A stretch of DNA of 64,000 bases from Patella vulgata (GCF_932274485.2 NC_065880.2:88843730-88907729); one strand, 5' to 3'; shown: positions 10,830 through 22,543, counted from the first letter of the stretch. Numbers and translations are program-made. Notes: a model not told the origin generated them from the sequence alone.

Positions 10830-11160
10830 GAGTATGGAGCTAAATCTGCCCATTACAGGTTTTTATTTTGGCTTCAGATGTTATCCAAATTATTATTTAG
10901 ATAATTATTCATATGACAGGCCGATAATCAACTCTCTAGAGCATTGTATGATAGAGATTTATTTGGATTAGAACGCACACAAGATTTAAAAAAATAATAG
11001 TAAAATGGATAATCACGACTTAGTCTGGTTTGTCCAGTACCGTTGCTACGATAATAAACACCCATAACTTTGCTCATAACGAAATAATTTGAATTTCATT
11101 ATATATTTCTGAGCTGTTATAGCTTTTTATCTAAATCTTACGTAATGCATCCTTAATTAC
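10830..11160 (-). mobile_element. MITE-1, old copy
   Basis: Reverse orientation: GAGCTAAATCTGCCCATTAC at the left and ACGTAATGCATCCTTAA at the right match the two MITE-1 ends with many changes. Confidence 0.65.
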
Positions 11161-11214
11161 AAAAAGAAGCAATTACGTGGGCTTAGATTTTAGAAACAAA
11201 ATAGATTTAAACAA

Positions 11215-11487
11215 AACATGTTCTGAACCATAAACTGCATGGAGTATTCCTGTCTTTATTAGCCCGGTTGTCCAACCTCGTGGGTTTTCTCTGGGTCCTC
11301 CGGTTTCCTCCCACCGCTAAAGACCCCTACGTGCAAGCGAATTATTGAAATAGAATTAAAACCATGTGTTAGTCCCAAAATGACCTAGTCTGTGTCGAAT
11401 GGACGTTAAACCCTATTTCTCTCTCTCTTATTAGCGTGGTTGGTACAGAAAAGTAGGACGTTAAACCCCTATTTCATAACATTCCCC
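11215..11487 (+). mobile_element. SINE-B tail containing a 5'-truncated SINE-A
   Basis: The SINE-B 3' end is cut after TCTTTATTAGCCCGG (11262) and resumes with TTAGCGTGGTTGGTACAG, ending in TAGGACGTTAAACCCC. Between them lies a SINE-A 3' part (TCCAACCTCGTGGGTTTTCT to CTCTCTCTC). TTATTAGC on both sides looks like the target duplication. Confidence 0.75.
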
Positions 11488-11789
11488 AGTGATATCGTTC
11501 TGTTCAACTAAACTCTGTCCATCGACAAAGTTTTCACAAATTCAAATTATCTGCCCTTGATTGTAGGTTGATTCTACGAACCAATCAAAAAACAGTTTAC
11601 ATACCAGTCTTTGCGGCATTGTTTACGTTCACCACAACAATGTTAGTTGCGATAAAATACTTCCATTCACCCACTCGATTGGCCGATAAACATAGCAGAA
11701 GTATCAATGGCGGAAAATCTGACTATGTTTCTTCTGTGTGGGTGGACCCAGAGGTTAATTGAGTAGAACCCACAACACCACTTGGGATA

Positions 11790-12076
11790 CCGAAAGAGAG
11801 AGAGAGAGAAAGAAATGGGGTTTAACGTCCACTCGACACAAACTAGGTCATTTCGGGACTAACACATGGTTCAATTCTATTTCAATAATTTGCTTGCACG
11901 TAGGGGTCTTTAGCAGTGGGAGAAAACCGGAGGACCCAGAGAAAACTCACGAGGTTGGACAGTCGACCCTACTCCATGTAACGTACAACCGGGGATTCGA
12001 AACCACGCCAGTTGACTCAATGATAGACCTCATGATACAGCACACGCGCTAACCATTCGGCCATCAAACCCCCCAG
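11790..12076 (-). mobile_element. SINE-A, full length
   Basis: GA tract, AATGGGGTTTAACGTCCACT, core and head (CTAACCATTCGGCCATCAAA) are complete. GGATAC occurs just outside each end as a possible short target duplication. Confidence 0.9.
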
Positions 12077-13470
12077 AGGATACTGAGAAGTGGATAACAT
12101 AAAGGAATACACAGAAAATATCAAGAGACTCTAAAAAAAACATTTAGAATTTTATAAAAGGCATCTGACATTTTGTAAAAGGGTAGAAAACTATTTGGTG
12201 TTATAGCCTACCACTTCAGATGCACTAGTGTATAGTTTCTTGTAATACAAAACAAAACTTTTTAAAAAAAACTTCTTTGACTTAATAAGATGCATTTTTT
12301 GCCTTTCTTAGATTTTTCATTATTTTCCATACATGAAAAAACAAAGTACGTCTTTTTTTTTTTTTTTTTTTTTGTAAATTTTGTAAATTGATGTGATTAT
12401 AAGTGAATTGAAGCCATCATGTCTGTTAGAGTTTAATTTTATTTATAAGTTGTTATGAAGAATTTCTGTGATTATGAAAGAATTGAAGCCATGATGTCTG
12501 TTGACTTATAATTGACAAAAAGACAGAGCGGTATATGAAAAGACATGCATGCTGTTATCACAGTGGGTCTGCCGTTCTTCGTGTTCTATTCCTGCTATTT
12601 CTAAGATCAAACCATTAAAAAACCAGTCACAGTTCTATATCAATGCATTATTCTCATCTTCAAACTTTTCCTTATCATCCCTTTTCAAAGAACTCTTGAG
12701 CTTTCTGACGCCATTTGCATTTCGTAAAGAAATCCTCTAGTTCCAAGCCGGGTTATTAGAAATAAATCTTTCACCAAAAGATGAAAGTTTTTTCTGTCAT
12801 GATAAAAGAATAAAATGGTTGAGTTTTTTAGCGTTGAAAGTGATTGCAAGCGATCTTATTGTGCATACTGATGGTGTAAGATCATGCGATTGCATCTCAT
12901 ATGTTTGACCTTTGTCACTGGGATGATTTGTACCGTTGAGATTTATTGGCCAGGATCAACTATGTTCTTAGGTTTTTTTAAAAGAAGAATCCAGAAATTC
13001 TTTTCATCTTTCTAGAATTAATTTTCTCAAGCTCTGCAAAAAAGAACAAAAAAAGTCAAGTTTTTTGTGTACTAAACGTAACATGGAGTATAGTTTAGGA
13101 TGAACTGAAATGGAGTTTTACGTGTTTATAAAGACATGCTTATTTCATGCAGCGTATTATGTGAAAATATTTCCCAGGCAGCGCCGGTCGGGTTAGTGCT
13201 AAATGATAAGGCCAGCTCAATTTTTCATCATAGGTCACAAGATGTAAACAGGGCTAGTGCCAATCCCAACCTTAACCCTAACCCTGATGTGGAGACTTGA
13301 CCTCTCCCCCAAATTCTTAAACCTAACCTACAATCTCGCCAACAATCACGTGCCCTAACCTTATTTACATCACAGCGACCATGACAAATAGATTTAGACC
13401 ACCGGATGTTGTGCTGCGTCTCACTGTTATTTTGAGGCCCTACTGATAATTCTGAAACAATTACTGTCTG
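12077..13470. other. No gene; one ~85-bp duplication
   Basis: At 12380-12520 two units share GTGATTAT, GAATTGAAGCCAT and ATGTCTGTTG. The rest is unique, AT-rich, with a T tract at 12350-12373 and no frame above about 63 codons. Confidence 0.55.
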
Positions 13471-13476
13471 GGGAGG

Positions 13477-13721
13477 GGGGGGGTGGCCGAATGGTTAGCA
13501 CGTGCATGCTTGATCATAAGGTCTGTCACTGAGTCAAGTGGTGGGGTTTTCATTCTCCGATTGTACGTGACAAGGAGTAGGGTCACCTGTCTAACCTCAT
13601 GGGTTTTCTCCAGGTCCTCCTGTTTCCTCCCGCTGCTAAAGACACCTGTGCACTAGCTGATTATTGAAATAAAATTGAACCCTATGTTAGTCCTGAAATG
13701 ACCTAGTTTGTACCAAATGGA

Positions 13722-13769
<48 letters not shown>

Positions 13770-13995
13770 GAATTGGGTGGCCATAAAATCTGTCATTCAG
13801 TCAAGTGGGGGTTTTGATTCTCCGATTGTACGTGACAAGGAGTAGGGTCGTCTGTCCAACCTCATGGGTTTTCTCCGGGTCCTCCAGCTTCCAACTACTA
13901 CTAAAGACACCTGTGCACTAGCTGATTATTGAAATGAAATTGAACCCTATGTTAATCCCGAAATGACCTAGTTTGTACCAAATGGACCTCGCTCT
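13477..13995 (+). mobile_element. Two SINE-A copies in tandem
   Basis: The first (13477-13765) is nearly complete: GGTGGCCGAATGGTTAGCAC through a CT tract. The second (13766-13995) starts inside the head and shares diagnostic changes with it (AAGACACCTGTGCACTAGCT, TTTGTACCAAATGGACC). They are duplicates of each other rather than separate insertions. Confidence 0.85.
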
Positions 13996-13999
13996 CTAA

Positions 14000-14066
14000 G
14001 GATAGTTTTGTTTAGTTATTTGTATTTAGCATTATGATTGACTTTAACAGATTCTGTTGTCCGAGG
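14000..14066 (+). repeat. Flank shared with 17524-17590
   Basis: TTTGTATTTAGCATTATG, then ACTTTAACAGATTCTGTTGT, is present after SINE-A at both places. This shows a segmental duplication that includes SINE-A 3' ends. Confidence 0.75.
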
Positions 14067-14580
14067 AGCCACAGTGCTGACAAGATTATAATTAAAAAGT
14101 TTATTCATCTTCTCTCCACTTAGTGTAATTTTAGATCTGGTTGGTTCAAACTAGACAATTTAATTGTACTCTCTCATATCTTTATTGTTTCTGACCCTTT
14201 CTGGGTCTGGACACTTAACATGGAGACTCTCTGACGACGTCTACAAATAGACCTTTTTAATCCAGTCACTTGATGGTGTATATCAAATAAAGGATAGAAT
14301 TACTAGCCTTGTATAACCAGTCGTGATTGTTTTACAGATAGGAAACCCGCTAACAAATAGTTTGTGGAAAGAGGAATGGTTTTAATGACGCCTGGCTGTG
14401 GTTGGAGAGGAAATTGGTGTAATTTGGTGGGGTTTGTTAAATAGGAGATGAAATTACGGGAAAATGTTTGATCAATAGTGGAACCTTTTCAACCAATAAT
14501 TGGACAGCATCTAAAGAACTTGTAGAAACTTTAAAGGAACAGTCACGTGTTTGATTTAAAAAATAATAAGAATTGACAAA
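14067..14580. other. No gene seen
   Basis: Unique sequence, no usable frame. Confidence 0.5.
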
Positions 14581-14582
14581 GG

Positions 14583-15075
14583 AATTGAAATGAAATGAAA
14601 TGGGGTTTAACGTCCTACGGTTCTGCTCCGAACTGGGCTAATGAGGACGGGGATACGCTATACAGTGTGCTATGAGGGGAATTTTGCCCAGACAGCTGCA
14701 CTACGGCCTACTCTTATATCGAATTCCAACTGCCAAGGGATTTTTTTGCATGCATGCCAATATGTACACGGAACCTCGGTTTTTCGTAGCATACGAACGA
14801 CTAGACAACTGTCCTTGTCAGGTGCTCCATCCTGCATCAAATCATGCTGGAAAATACCAGGGATGCCTCTTGGCAAAAGTTTATCAGGATTTTCCAACGT
14901 GGTTTCCCCTTGTCATAGTCGTTTGGATGGGACAAAAAACCAAGGCTCTGTGTATACATTGGCACTACAGCCAACTCTTATATCGAATTCCAACTGCCAA
15001 GGGATCTTTTACTTGTACATGGGACATTGATTTTTCATGCCATCCGAACGACTAGACAGCTGTCCTTGTAAGGCC
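14583..15075. mobile_element. SINE-B mosaic of three pieces (-,+,-)
   Basis: 14583-14860 is the 3' part in reverse, 14875-14962 a middle part forward (TTTATCAGGATTTTCCAACG), and 14963-15075 a middle part in reverse. Both reverse pieces contain TCGAATTCCAACTGCCAAGG. Two frames of about 128 codons here are SINE sequence, not genes. Confidence 0.8.
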
Positions 15076-16024
15076 TTGTGTCCAGCTATAGGGAGAAGTA
15101 GTTTTGAACAGTTTCGAATATGATTTACAAAACCCATCGAAAAATTAATCATTATACATCAATAATCAATTGGGTTGTTTATTTTTTTAACAGTGATCGA
15201 GAAATTAAACGCTTGTAAAGTGGACACACATTATCAAAATTAAATGGTCAGCTTTAAACTGGACACAAGTACAAATTAGATGATTTTGGGTGATTTTAAA
15301 CGATTTTTACAAATTTTTAAACAAAGATTTCATATTAAATAAATGTGAAAGAAATTAGTGCTAGATACACAAGATTAAATGATACCTGGGTTACAGTGTT
15401 ATAAAATACCATAAATTCCATCACAGCAGTCCAAGATATTTTCTAAATTCTGTATAATTTAAATTTGATAAAAATAAACTTTTTTTTATGCACCCATCCA
15501 CCTAGTATACAAATCTGATATCTTTGAAATAGATTTATAATTAGTTTCCTGGAGATCCGTGATTTCAAGTGGTAATAATTAAATTAGTTCTAACAAACTG
15601 ACAACTGTCCGAGTTAATTACTCAACAGATTCAAATAGACCAACCAATTATCTGTTAATAGAGTTAACTCCCTTGTTTAATTATTAATTACGGAGTTAAA
15701 GAGCGCATCGCTAAGAAAAATAACAAATTTGTATCAAGATTGATCCCTGAAAAAATATCTATTAAGATCTTAATGATGATAGACCTTTTTTCTGGAAAGT
15801 GATATAATGGTGGTTACCAAATTAAAGTTAGACATTTAGAAATTTGCAAGTTTTCTTTTTCCAAATGTAATATAATTAGATTATATAAAATCACAATCTG
15901 ATTAAAATACAGAGCTATATTTCATATGTTTTTTTTAACCGATGTACTTGTTCAAATTTTCAATGGCATTAGGGGTCATATGCGCAGTTTTTGACTATAT
16001 AGCGTCAGACTTTTGATTGCTAAT
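15076..16024. other. No gene; MITE-2-like fragment
   Basis: Around 15885-15930, AATCACAATCTGATTAAAATACAGA resembles a MITE-2 end (ATCTGATTAAAAYACAGA). Otherwise AT-rich unique sequence. Confidence 0.5.
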
Positions 16025-16508
16025 GCAAACGGGCATACAATAGTGTGCAATGAGAGAAATATTGCCCAGGCAGCGGTTAAATTCCAACTGACAAGGGTTC
16101 TTTTAGGTGCACACCAATGTTTTTCATCCTCTCCAAATGACTATATACGTCGTCCGGCACGTCTCACAAGGAACCATGCTGGTAAATCCTGATGATTCTT
16201 CTCTTCTGTTAATAACAGGATCAAACACGGTACCTTCATGCTGGGAGGTTGAATGGTTAGCGCATACATGTTCAATCATAAGGTCTGTCACTGAGTCAAC
16301 TGCCATGGTTTCGATTCCCCGGTTGTACATGACAAGGAGTAGGGTCGTCTGTCCAACCTCGTGGATTTTTCCGGGTCCTCCAATTTCCTCCCACTTCTAA
16401 AAACCCCTACGTGCAAGCGAATTATTAAAATAAAATTGAACCATATGTTAGTCCCAAAATGACCTAATTTGTGTCGAGTGGATGTTAAACCCTCACTCGC
16501 TCTCTCTT

Positions 16509-16540
<32 letters not shown>

Positions 16541-16595
16541 ACCTCCATGCTAATGAACCAACGTCTTACTCACTGAGCAAAAGTGGCTTCCCTTT
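16025..16595 (-). mobile_element. SINE-B carrying a SINE-A insertion
   Basis: The SINE-B body in reverse begins with CGGGCATACAATAGTGTG. The head in reverse continues after the inserted SINE-A with CAACGTCTTACTCACTGAGC. The SINE-B copy is older than its insert. Confidence 0.78.
16243..16540 (+). mobile_element. SINE-A inserted in the SINE-B head
   Basis: Target duplication ACCTTCATGCT (16232-16242) and ACCTCCATGCT (16541-16551), one mismatch. The head is slightly degraded (GGTTGAATGGTTAGCGC) and the B box intact (GGTTTCGATTCCCCGG). The tail is a CT/CTTT tract. Confidence 0.88.
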
Positions 16596-16915
16596 ATGAA
16601 TCAGAGCTCTTCACATATTTCTATAAACAAAGTGGTTTACATGTATCATTGAAGTAGTTGAATTAAGTCAACGATAAGTTACCTTAATTACCAGGAAATA
16701 TTCAGCCAATAAATTTCATTAGGAGCGAGTGCTCTTCTGGTCTCCCTTAATTACGAAGCATTCAAAATCTCTTTTTCATGGCTGGTAATTGGATGTAATT
16801 TCTAGACATTAAAGTCAATTTAATGATTAATAATTAACTTTCTTTTGTAGCGAGTGTCTTTAGAATAAATTAAAGCATATTAAAGATTTTAACCAATAAC
16901 ATGAGCAATGTATAC
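16596..16915. other. No gene seen
   Basis: Unique AT-rich sequence. Confidence 0.5.
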
Positions 16916-16916
16916 T

Positions 16917-17321
16917 TTAAAGGGACATTAGGTAAGGTTAGATAAAGAGCTGACAGTTCTTGGCGTAATAGTTAAAAGAATAGATAATGTAAAGAGAAAA
17001 TGCTGAAAATTTCAGTCAAATTGCTTCATTGTAGCCTTGATTGTCATTGTTATGGTTGTTACGATAATAAAGAAAGTCTCGATTAGATGGCATCAAGAGT
17101 TGATTATGGTCTAATTAATAATTTAGAGAACATTTCAGACCTAATGAAAGACCTGCAATAGGCAGATTTAGCTCTTGCACAATGTATGTTCAACATAGCT
17201 AGTGATGGCATCGAGAGTTGATTTTGGTCTTGATAAGTTAATTAATAATTTAAATACATTTCAGGCCTAAAGAAAGACCTGCAATAGGCAGATTTAGCTC
17301 TTGCATAATGTATGTTTAAGG
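16917..17321 (+). mobile_element. MITE-1 with its right-hand part duplicated
   Basis: The left end TTTAAAGGGACATTAGGT is present once. The right-hand module (GAGAGTTGATT to CTTGCATAATGTATGTT) is present twice in tandem, at about 17092-17192 and 17208-17321. The middle is shortened. Confidence 0.8.
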
Positions 17322-17339
17322 GACTGAAGTAGTTGGCAA

Positions 17340-17525
17340 GAGTGGATGGCCGAATGGAGTAGGATCGCCTGTCCAACCTCGTGGGTTTTCTCTAGGTCCT
17401 TCAGTTTCTCCCGACTGCTAAAGACTCCTACGGGCAAGCGCATTAATGAAATTTGTTAGTCCCAAAATGACCTAGTTTGAGTCGAGTGGATGTTAAACCC
17501 CATTTCTCTCTCCCCTCCCCCCTCT
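17340..17525 (+). mobile_element. SINE-A with deleted B-box region
   Basis: The head GTGGATGGCCGAATGG joins directly to GAGTAGGATCGCCTGTCCAA. The core and tail follow, then the flank shared with 14000. Confidence 0.8.
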
Positions 17526-17582
17526 CTCTTGTTTAGTTTTTTGTATTTAGCATATGATAGACTTTAACAGATTCTGTTGTCT

Positions 17583-17955
17583 GACGAGCCACGGTGGCTA
17601 AGTGGGTAAGACGCTGGTGCGCTAGCCTGGAGGTTGTGGGTTCGATCCCGGTGTTGGTCGAGAAAGTTCATCAGGATTTTCCGACGTGGTTTCCCCTTGT
17701 CAGTGATGTAGGATGGGGGGGCCTGACAAGGACAGCTGTCTAGTTGTTCCGATAAGACGAAAAACCCAGGTTCCGTGTGTACATTGGCATGCACATAAAA
17801 TATCCCTTGACAGTTGGAATTCGATATAAGAGTAGGCCATAGTGCCGCTGCCCGGGCAAAATTTCCCTCATAGCACACTGTATGGTGTATGCCCGTCTTC
17901 ATTAGCCCAGTCGGAGCAGAAGAGAAGAAGTTAAACCCCATTTCATTTCATTTCT
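17583..17955 (+). mobile_element. SINE-B, full length
   Basis: A box GTGGCTAAGTGGGTAAGACG, B box GTGGGTTCGATCCC, complete body, and an end of GAAGTTAAACCCC plus ATTTC. It sits at the GAGCCAC point of the duplicated flank. Confidence 0.9.
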
Positions 17956-17956
17956 C

Positions 17957-18429
17957 CCTCCCTCCCAAACCACCATTGTATGTTGAAATGGCTTCAATGG
18001 TTATAAAAATGTTTGAATTGAGAACCTTTTGGCGTAATTATACACTGTTATTATTGGATCACTGTTTAATCTGATCTTTACACTCCCTCTCTCTGTGTCA
18101 TTCTCTCCCTCTCTGTCTCTCCCTCCCTCCTAAACCAGTATTGTGTGGTTGAAATGGCTTCAATAGTTAAAATGGTTGTTATGTGAACCCTAGGGCCTAA
18201 TTATACCCTATAGATATTGGATCACTGTTTTTATTGCTCTCTCTCTCTCTCTCTCTAACCCGCATTATGTAGTTGAAATCGCTTCAATGAATAGTTAAAT
18301 TGTTTGTAATGAGAACCTGTGGGCGTAATTTCTCTCTCTCTCTCTGTCTCTCTCTCTCTCTCTAACCAGCATTATGTTCTTGAAATCACTTCAATAGTAT
18401 ATTGTTTGTAATGAGAACCTGTGGGCGTA

Positions 18430-18476
<47 letters not shown>

Positions 18477-18600
18477 ACCAGCATTATGTTCTTGAAATCA
18501 CTTCAATAGTTATATTGTTTGTAATGAGAACCCTTGGGCGTAATTATATACTATAAGTATTAGATCACTGTTTATATTGCTCTTCAGTTCTGTAAATGGT
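17957..18600 (+). repeat. Satellite of five ~110-165 bp units with CT spacers
   Basis: Units start near 17969, 18135, 18258, 18366 and 18478. Each holds CCAGCATTATGTTCTTGAAAT, then TTGTAATGAGAACC and GGGCGTAAT, separated by CT-rich tracts of varied length. Confidence 0.85.
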
Positions 18601-18719
18601 TAATAAATTTCAAAAGGCACTTTGATCTATTATAGAGGCCATTAGTGAAATTAATATTAAACCTTGTTCATTCTGTATTGTTTATTGAAGAAAACAAACA
18701 CAGAATGATTTAATTATAA

Positions 18720-19010
18720 CGATATTAAATGGGGTTTAATGTCCGTCCTACTGTTCTGCTCCAACTGGGCTAATGAAGACGGGCATACGCCATACAGTGT
18801 GCTATGAGGGAAATTTTGCCTGGGCAGCAGCACTATGGCCTACTCTTATATCTAATTCCAACTGTCAAGGGATCTTTTATGTGCATACACGGGAATCGTT
18901 TTTTTGTCCCATCCGAATGACTAGACAGCTGTCCTTGTCAGGCCTTCCATCCTGCCCCACTGTATGGCGTATGTCCGTCTTCATTGGCCCAGTGAAATCC
19001 CTGATTGTGA
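18720..19010 (-). mobile_element. SINE-B, rearranged
   Basis: Tail and body in reverse run to about 18955 (GGCCTTCCATCCTGCCCCAC). A second short SINE-B piece (CTGTATGGCGTATGTCCGTC) follows at 18961 in forward sense. Confidence 0.78.
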
Positions 19011-19379
19011 CTGATTAGAAATGAAATTGGGTTCAACATCCTAATATCCTGTACCAACCAGAAGTTGAAGGGACCGTTTAGATATATTCTGTATTTCCCA
19101 ATGACCTAAATACAAAACAAACATTTCTCAGTTGATCAATCAAGTCCCCGAGGGTATTTGTTTTTCTTTATTCATTTCTTGATTAAATAGATTTCATTAC
19201 GGCAAGGAGATCAATCTTTTCTTCTAGTCTAGCGCGTGTTTGTTTTTTTGTCCTCCGTTCAACTAGAAATCAAGTGTTTGTCTATATATTAATTTCATGG
19301 CAGGAACAACTCGAGGGTTTTTTTTTTTTATTAATATACAAAGAGAAAACAGGTTTATCATATCATTCGATAAGTAAGA
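19011..19379. other. No gene seen
   Basis: Unique sequence. Confidence 0.45.
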
Positions 19380-19735
19380 AAGTTGAAAATGAAGTTAAAG
19401 GTGCTATAAGTGTCTTGGGTTTTAAAGGAGCCATGTCTCTATGAGTTTGATTTAGTATTTGTGGTTTTAAAGGAGTCAAGTCTCTAACTCAGTTTTATCC
19501 AAAGTCTTCGACATTGAAAACACAAATTATTTGTCAAATTGTAACAAGGAACTCGAAGAACAAGATTAGACATATTCCACAAGTCATGTCAAACGCTGAC
19601 GTCATATTGTTATCCAGAGAGAATGCGCAATAAATACTATCGGTGTAGACTGGAATAACCAGACACTAGAGATTGCCATTCAATTGAGACTTCTGGCATA
19701 TTTCGTGGAACATAATTGATTTGAAATTAGAGTAA
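19380..19735 (+). repeat. Dispersed repeat R2, copy 1
   Basis: Matches 35380-35900: CAAATTATTTGTCA, TGTAACAAGGAACTC, GCAATAAATACTA, GTGTAGACTGGAATAACCAG, AGAGATTGCCATTC and TTGAGACTTCTGGC occur in the same order. Unknown class, no coding frame. Confidence 0.75.
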
Positions 19736-20540
19736 AAATGGAAATGAATGTAAATCAGTTTATATACATTCATATTACAGTATTATATGCGTTGCGACCC
19801 ACTTGTGTCAATATCTAGGTCCCAAATATTAGCGATTTAGTTCCTTTAAAGTGTCTAGGTTTTAAAGGCTCTAAGTAGCTATGATTTTGATTGAGTATTT
19901 GTGGTTTTAAAATGTCTTGAATTTAATTGATACAAAGTACTGTAGCAGTGAGAATCTTTGGTAATAACTAAAGACTGGAACTATCCTTGAAACTATTTAT
20001 TACAGGAAAACATTAAACATCATAATACGGAGAACAGCACGTCCGACATGTAGAGTAACTGTCCTGCAAACGTAATGAAACCTAGAATCTAGTACAACTT
20101 TCAAAAATGAATACAGATTCTTGGAATGGATCTTCAACACTTTATTTCAGAAGCAAATAAATTACAGCAACAATCAAACAACTTGCAATTCCCTATAAAT
20201 CAGACCTCCAGCTATAGTTTCCCTAAGCTGGTCTCTTCAACTAAATTTATCACCATTATAGTACTATTTGTGGTTTTAAAATGTCTTTAATTTTGGTCAA
20301 AATAAAGTCTTGAATTTAGTTGATCTGATTGTAGTCTTTGAATGGTATTTATTTAGTACTTTGAACATAATCAATTAAAACACTATTGATGGATAACAGT
20401 TTAGTAAGACCTGAAGTAATCCTCTCCATGTCTCTGTAATGTTACTTAGATTCTTAAATTGTTTGATGTGATCAATCTAAGCAAAGGAAGCGTTAGCTGA
20501 TTATTGCTAATAGAGACCGTGATTTAAGAACCTCTTAGTA
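19736..20540. other. No gene; short internal repeats
   Basis: GTATTTGTGGTTTTAAA-like modules recur near 19455, 19900 and 20270. They are shared with R2 and suggest an older, wider repeat. Confidence 0.5.
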
Positions 20541-20544
20541 GCGG

Positions 20545-20765
20545 AGGACTGAACCTAAACCTAGAACCTGATCGTAGACGAGGACTGGACCTATATCTAG
20601 AACCTGATCGTAGACGAGGACTGGACCTATATCTAGAACCTGATCGTAGACAAGGACTGGACCTATATCTAGAACCTGATCGTAGACGAGGACTGGACCT
20701 ATATCTAGAACCTGATAGTAGACGACCACTGGACCTTTACCTCAAACCTGAAAGTAGATGGGGAC
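20545..20765. repeat. 36-bp minisatellite
   Basis: Five to six units of ACCTGATCGTAGACGAGGAC then TGGACCTATATCTAGA. The period is a multiple of three, so one minus-strand frame stays open; no gene inferred. Confidence 0.9.
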
Positions 20766-21092
20766 TGGACCTTATTCATTTGTTCTGTGTTGCTGCTGGC
20801 TCTTCTTTTCCTTTTCAGGTAACTTTTATCTGGGGAGAACTGTACGCAAGAAAAACCCTAATGGAATACCTATAACTCCCAATTTGTGAACTGCATTAAA
20901 GGTCTTTAACTATGTGGAACTTATTGGCCGAACAGTTTTTAATATGTAAATTACCCACAGGTCCAGTTATGTGTTTTTTTCTACAAGAACTTTGCTTTTT
21001 CAAATAAAGCAAGCAGAATCTTTTTCCCCACAGGGTATTTTCTATCCGATGATGATGCCTAACATCAGTCAGGTAGATCTCCTGCGGCAATA

Positions 21093-21478
21093 CTCTATAC
21101 CGGAAAACACAGGAAAACAACTGGAAAACAACCGGAAAACACTGGAAAATACCATTTTATACTGAATACCGGAAAACACCGGAAAAACACTAAATACCGG
21201 AAAACACACTAAACACCGGAAAATACCCTAAATAGGTCACCCGGAGACTGGCACCCTAAATAGATAACCGGGAGCCTGGTCCTCTGTGTGCTTGGGTTAG
21301 GGTTAGAGTTAGTTTCCGGTTTATAGTATAGCCCTTCTCCGGGTTACCTATTTAGGGTGGTTTCCGGTATTTAGTGTGTTTTCCGGTATTTAGTGTTTTT
21401 CCGGTGTTTTCTGGTATTCAGTATAACATGGTGTTTCCCGGTAGTTTTCCGGTGTTTTCCGGTATATAGTATAGCCCG
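21093..21478. mobile_element. Long inverted repeat (fold-back element)
   Basis: The left arm, about 21093-21250, and right arm, about 21310-21478, are inverted copies. The best part is about 100 bases: ATACTGAATACC, ACACCGGAAAAACACTAAAT, CCCTAAATAGGT. Each arm is itself built of repeated ACCGGAAAACAC units. The outer ends pair as CTATACCGGAAAACA with TTTTCCGGTATATAG. This looks like a fold-back miniature transposon. No gene inside. Confidence 0.8.
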
Positions 21479-21489
21479 ATCTCCTGTTT

Positions 21490-22099
21490 TAACTTGTTTT
21501 TATTATGACAAAGAGAGAAGATGACCTGCCTTCTTTTCTCATGACAGCGATTTTATAGGTGTGTTTTAAGGTGACTTATTTTGTGTTTTTAGCAATTTTC
21601 AACCATTTAAGTGTAAATAATCTAATTAAATCAACATGTCCATAATATCATATATTTATTGTATTGGACGTAAAATCTGTAATAAACAGCAACAACAGCA
21701 GCTAGTACCTGCTAGAACGTTACATAGATTCTTGTATTTTATTGGAGTAGATTGTTTGATGTGTTAGAAGGTTTTGATTGATTATTGATTCTAGATAGTA
21801 AATGACTGTTTTCCAACCTGTCGATTTTAATAACATCCCTTACTAATTCTCATCCACTGTTACAGTCACTTTATGGTACACGGTCACGGATTATTCTGTA
21901 GTCAAATGTCTGTGAAACAACTTCTGAGTGACATTTAGTAGTTGAAGTGTAACACAATAAAACTTGTATGTGGGAAATAACTTGCCACATTTTTATAATG
22001 TTGTATCAAATGGGGTTTAATGCCTTACTTTTCGGCATCAAGGGGGATAAATAACCATTTAAACATCAATAAGACAAAAAGACTGAAAAGGTAAACTAT
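21490..22099. other. No gene seen
   Basis: Unique AT-rich sequence; a SINE-tail-like GGGGTTTAATGCC sits near 22012. Confidence 0.45.
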
Positions 22100-22543
22100 C
22101 AGGGGTGGATCCAGGAATTTTTGCAGGAGGGGGTTTGCCAGGTTCCTGAGAAAATGTATTCCCCCTGCGTTTGAAATTTTTTGAGAAATACATGGTCTCT
22201 ATTGTCATTTTGGCGTATATACACATTGAGCTTTTTAAACAGAGGAGTCCAACATCCCGTTTGGCGCAACTTTTTGTTATGAATTAATATGATGACATTG
22301 TGATTCAATTTAATTATTGATACAAAGCATTAATTGTGATATCACATATGTCTATATCATTATCTTGCCCTTTGAGTGCCCATCCTGTCGCACCATCTGA
22401 CGATAAAGGATAAAGCACAATTATGACACTTTTCTCATAAAAAAATTGTTCTACAAAAGGTTGTTTTACAAAAAAAAAATTTATGTAGCTGAGCAGGGGT
22501 GTGGTTTGGACCCCCCAAACCCCCCCCTCTGGATCGGCCCCTG
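22100..22543. mobile_element. hAT-like miniature element
   Basis: The ends are inverted: CAGGGGTGGATCCAG at 22100 and CTGGATCGGCCCCTG at 22543. CAGGGGYGGATCCAG ends are widespread among animal hAT miniature elements. I could not find a clean 8-base target duplication, so it is probably old. Confidence 0.72.

Noticed and set aside
13265-13290. Telomere-like CCCTAA repeat
   Set aside because: Only two or three units; too short to mean an interstitial telomere. Similar scraps at 21290 and 63500 are equally short.
14641-15055. Overlapping frames of 129 and 127 codons
   Set aside because: Both are readings of rearranged SINE-B.
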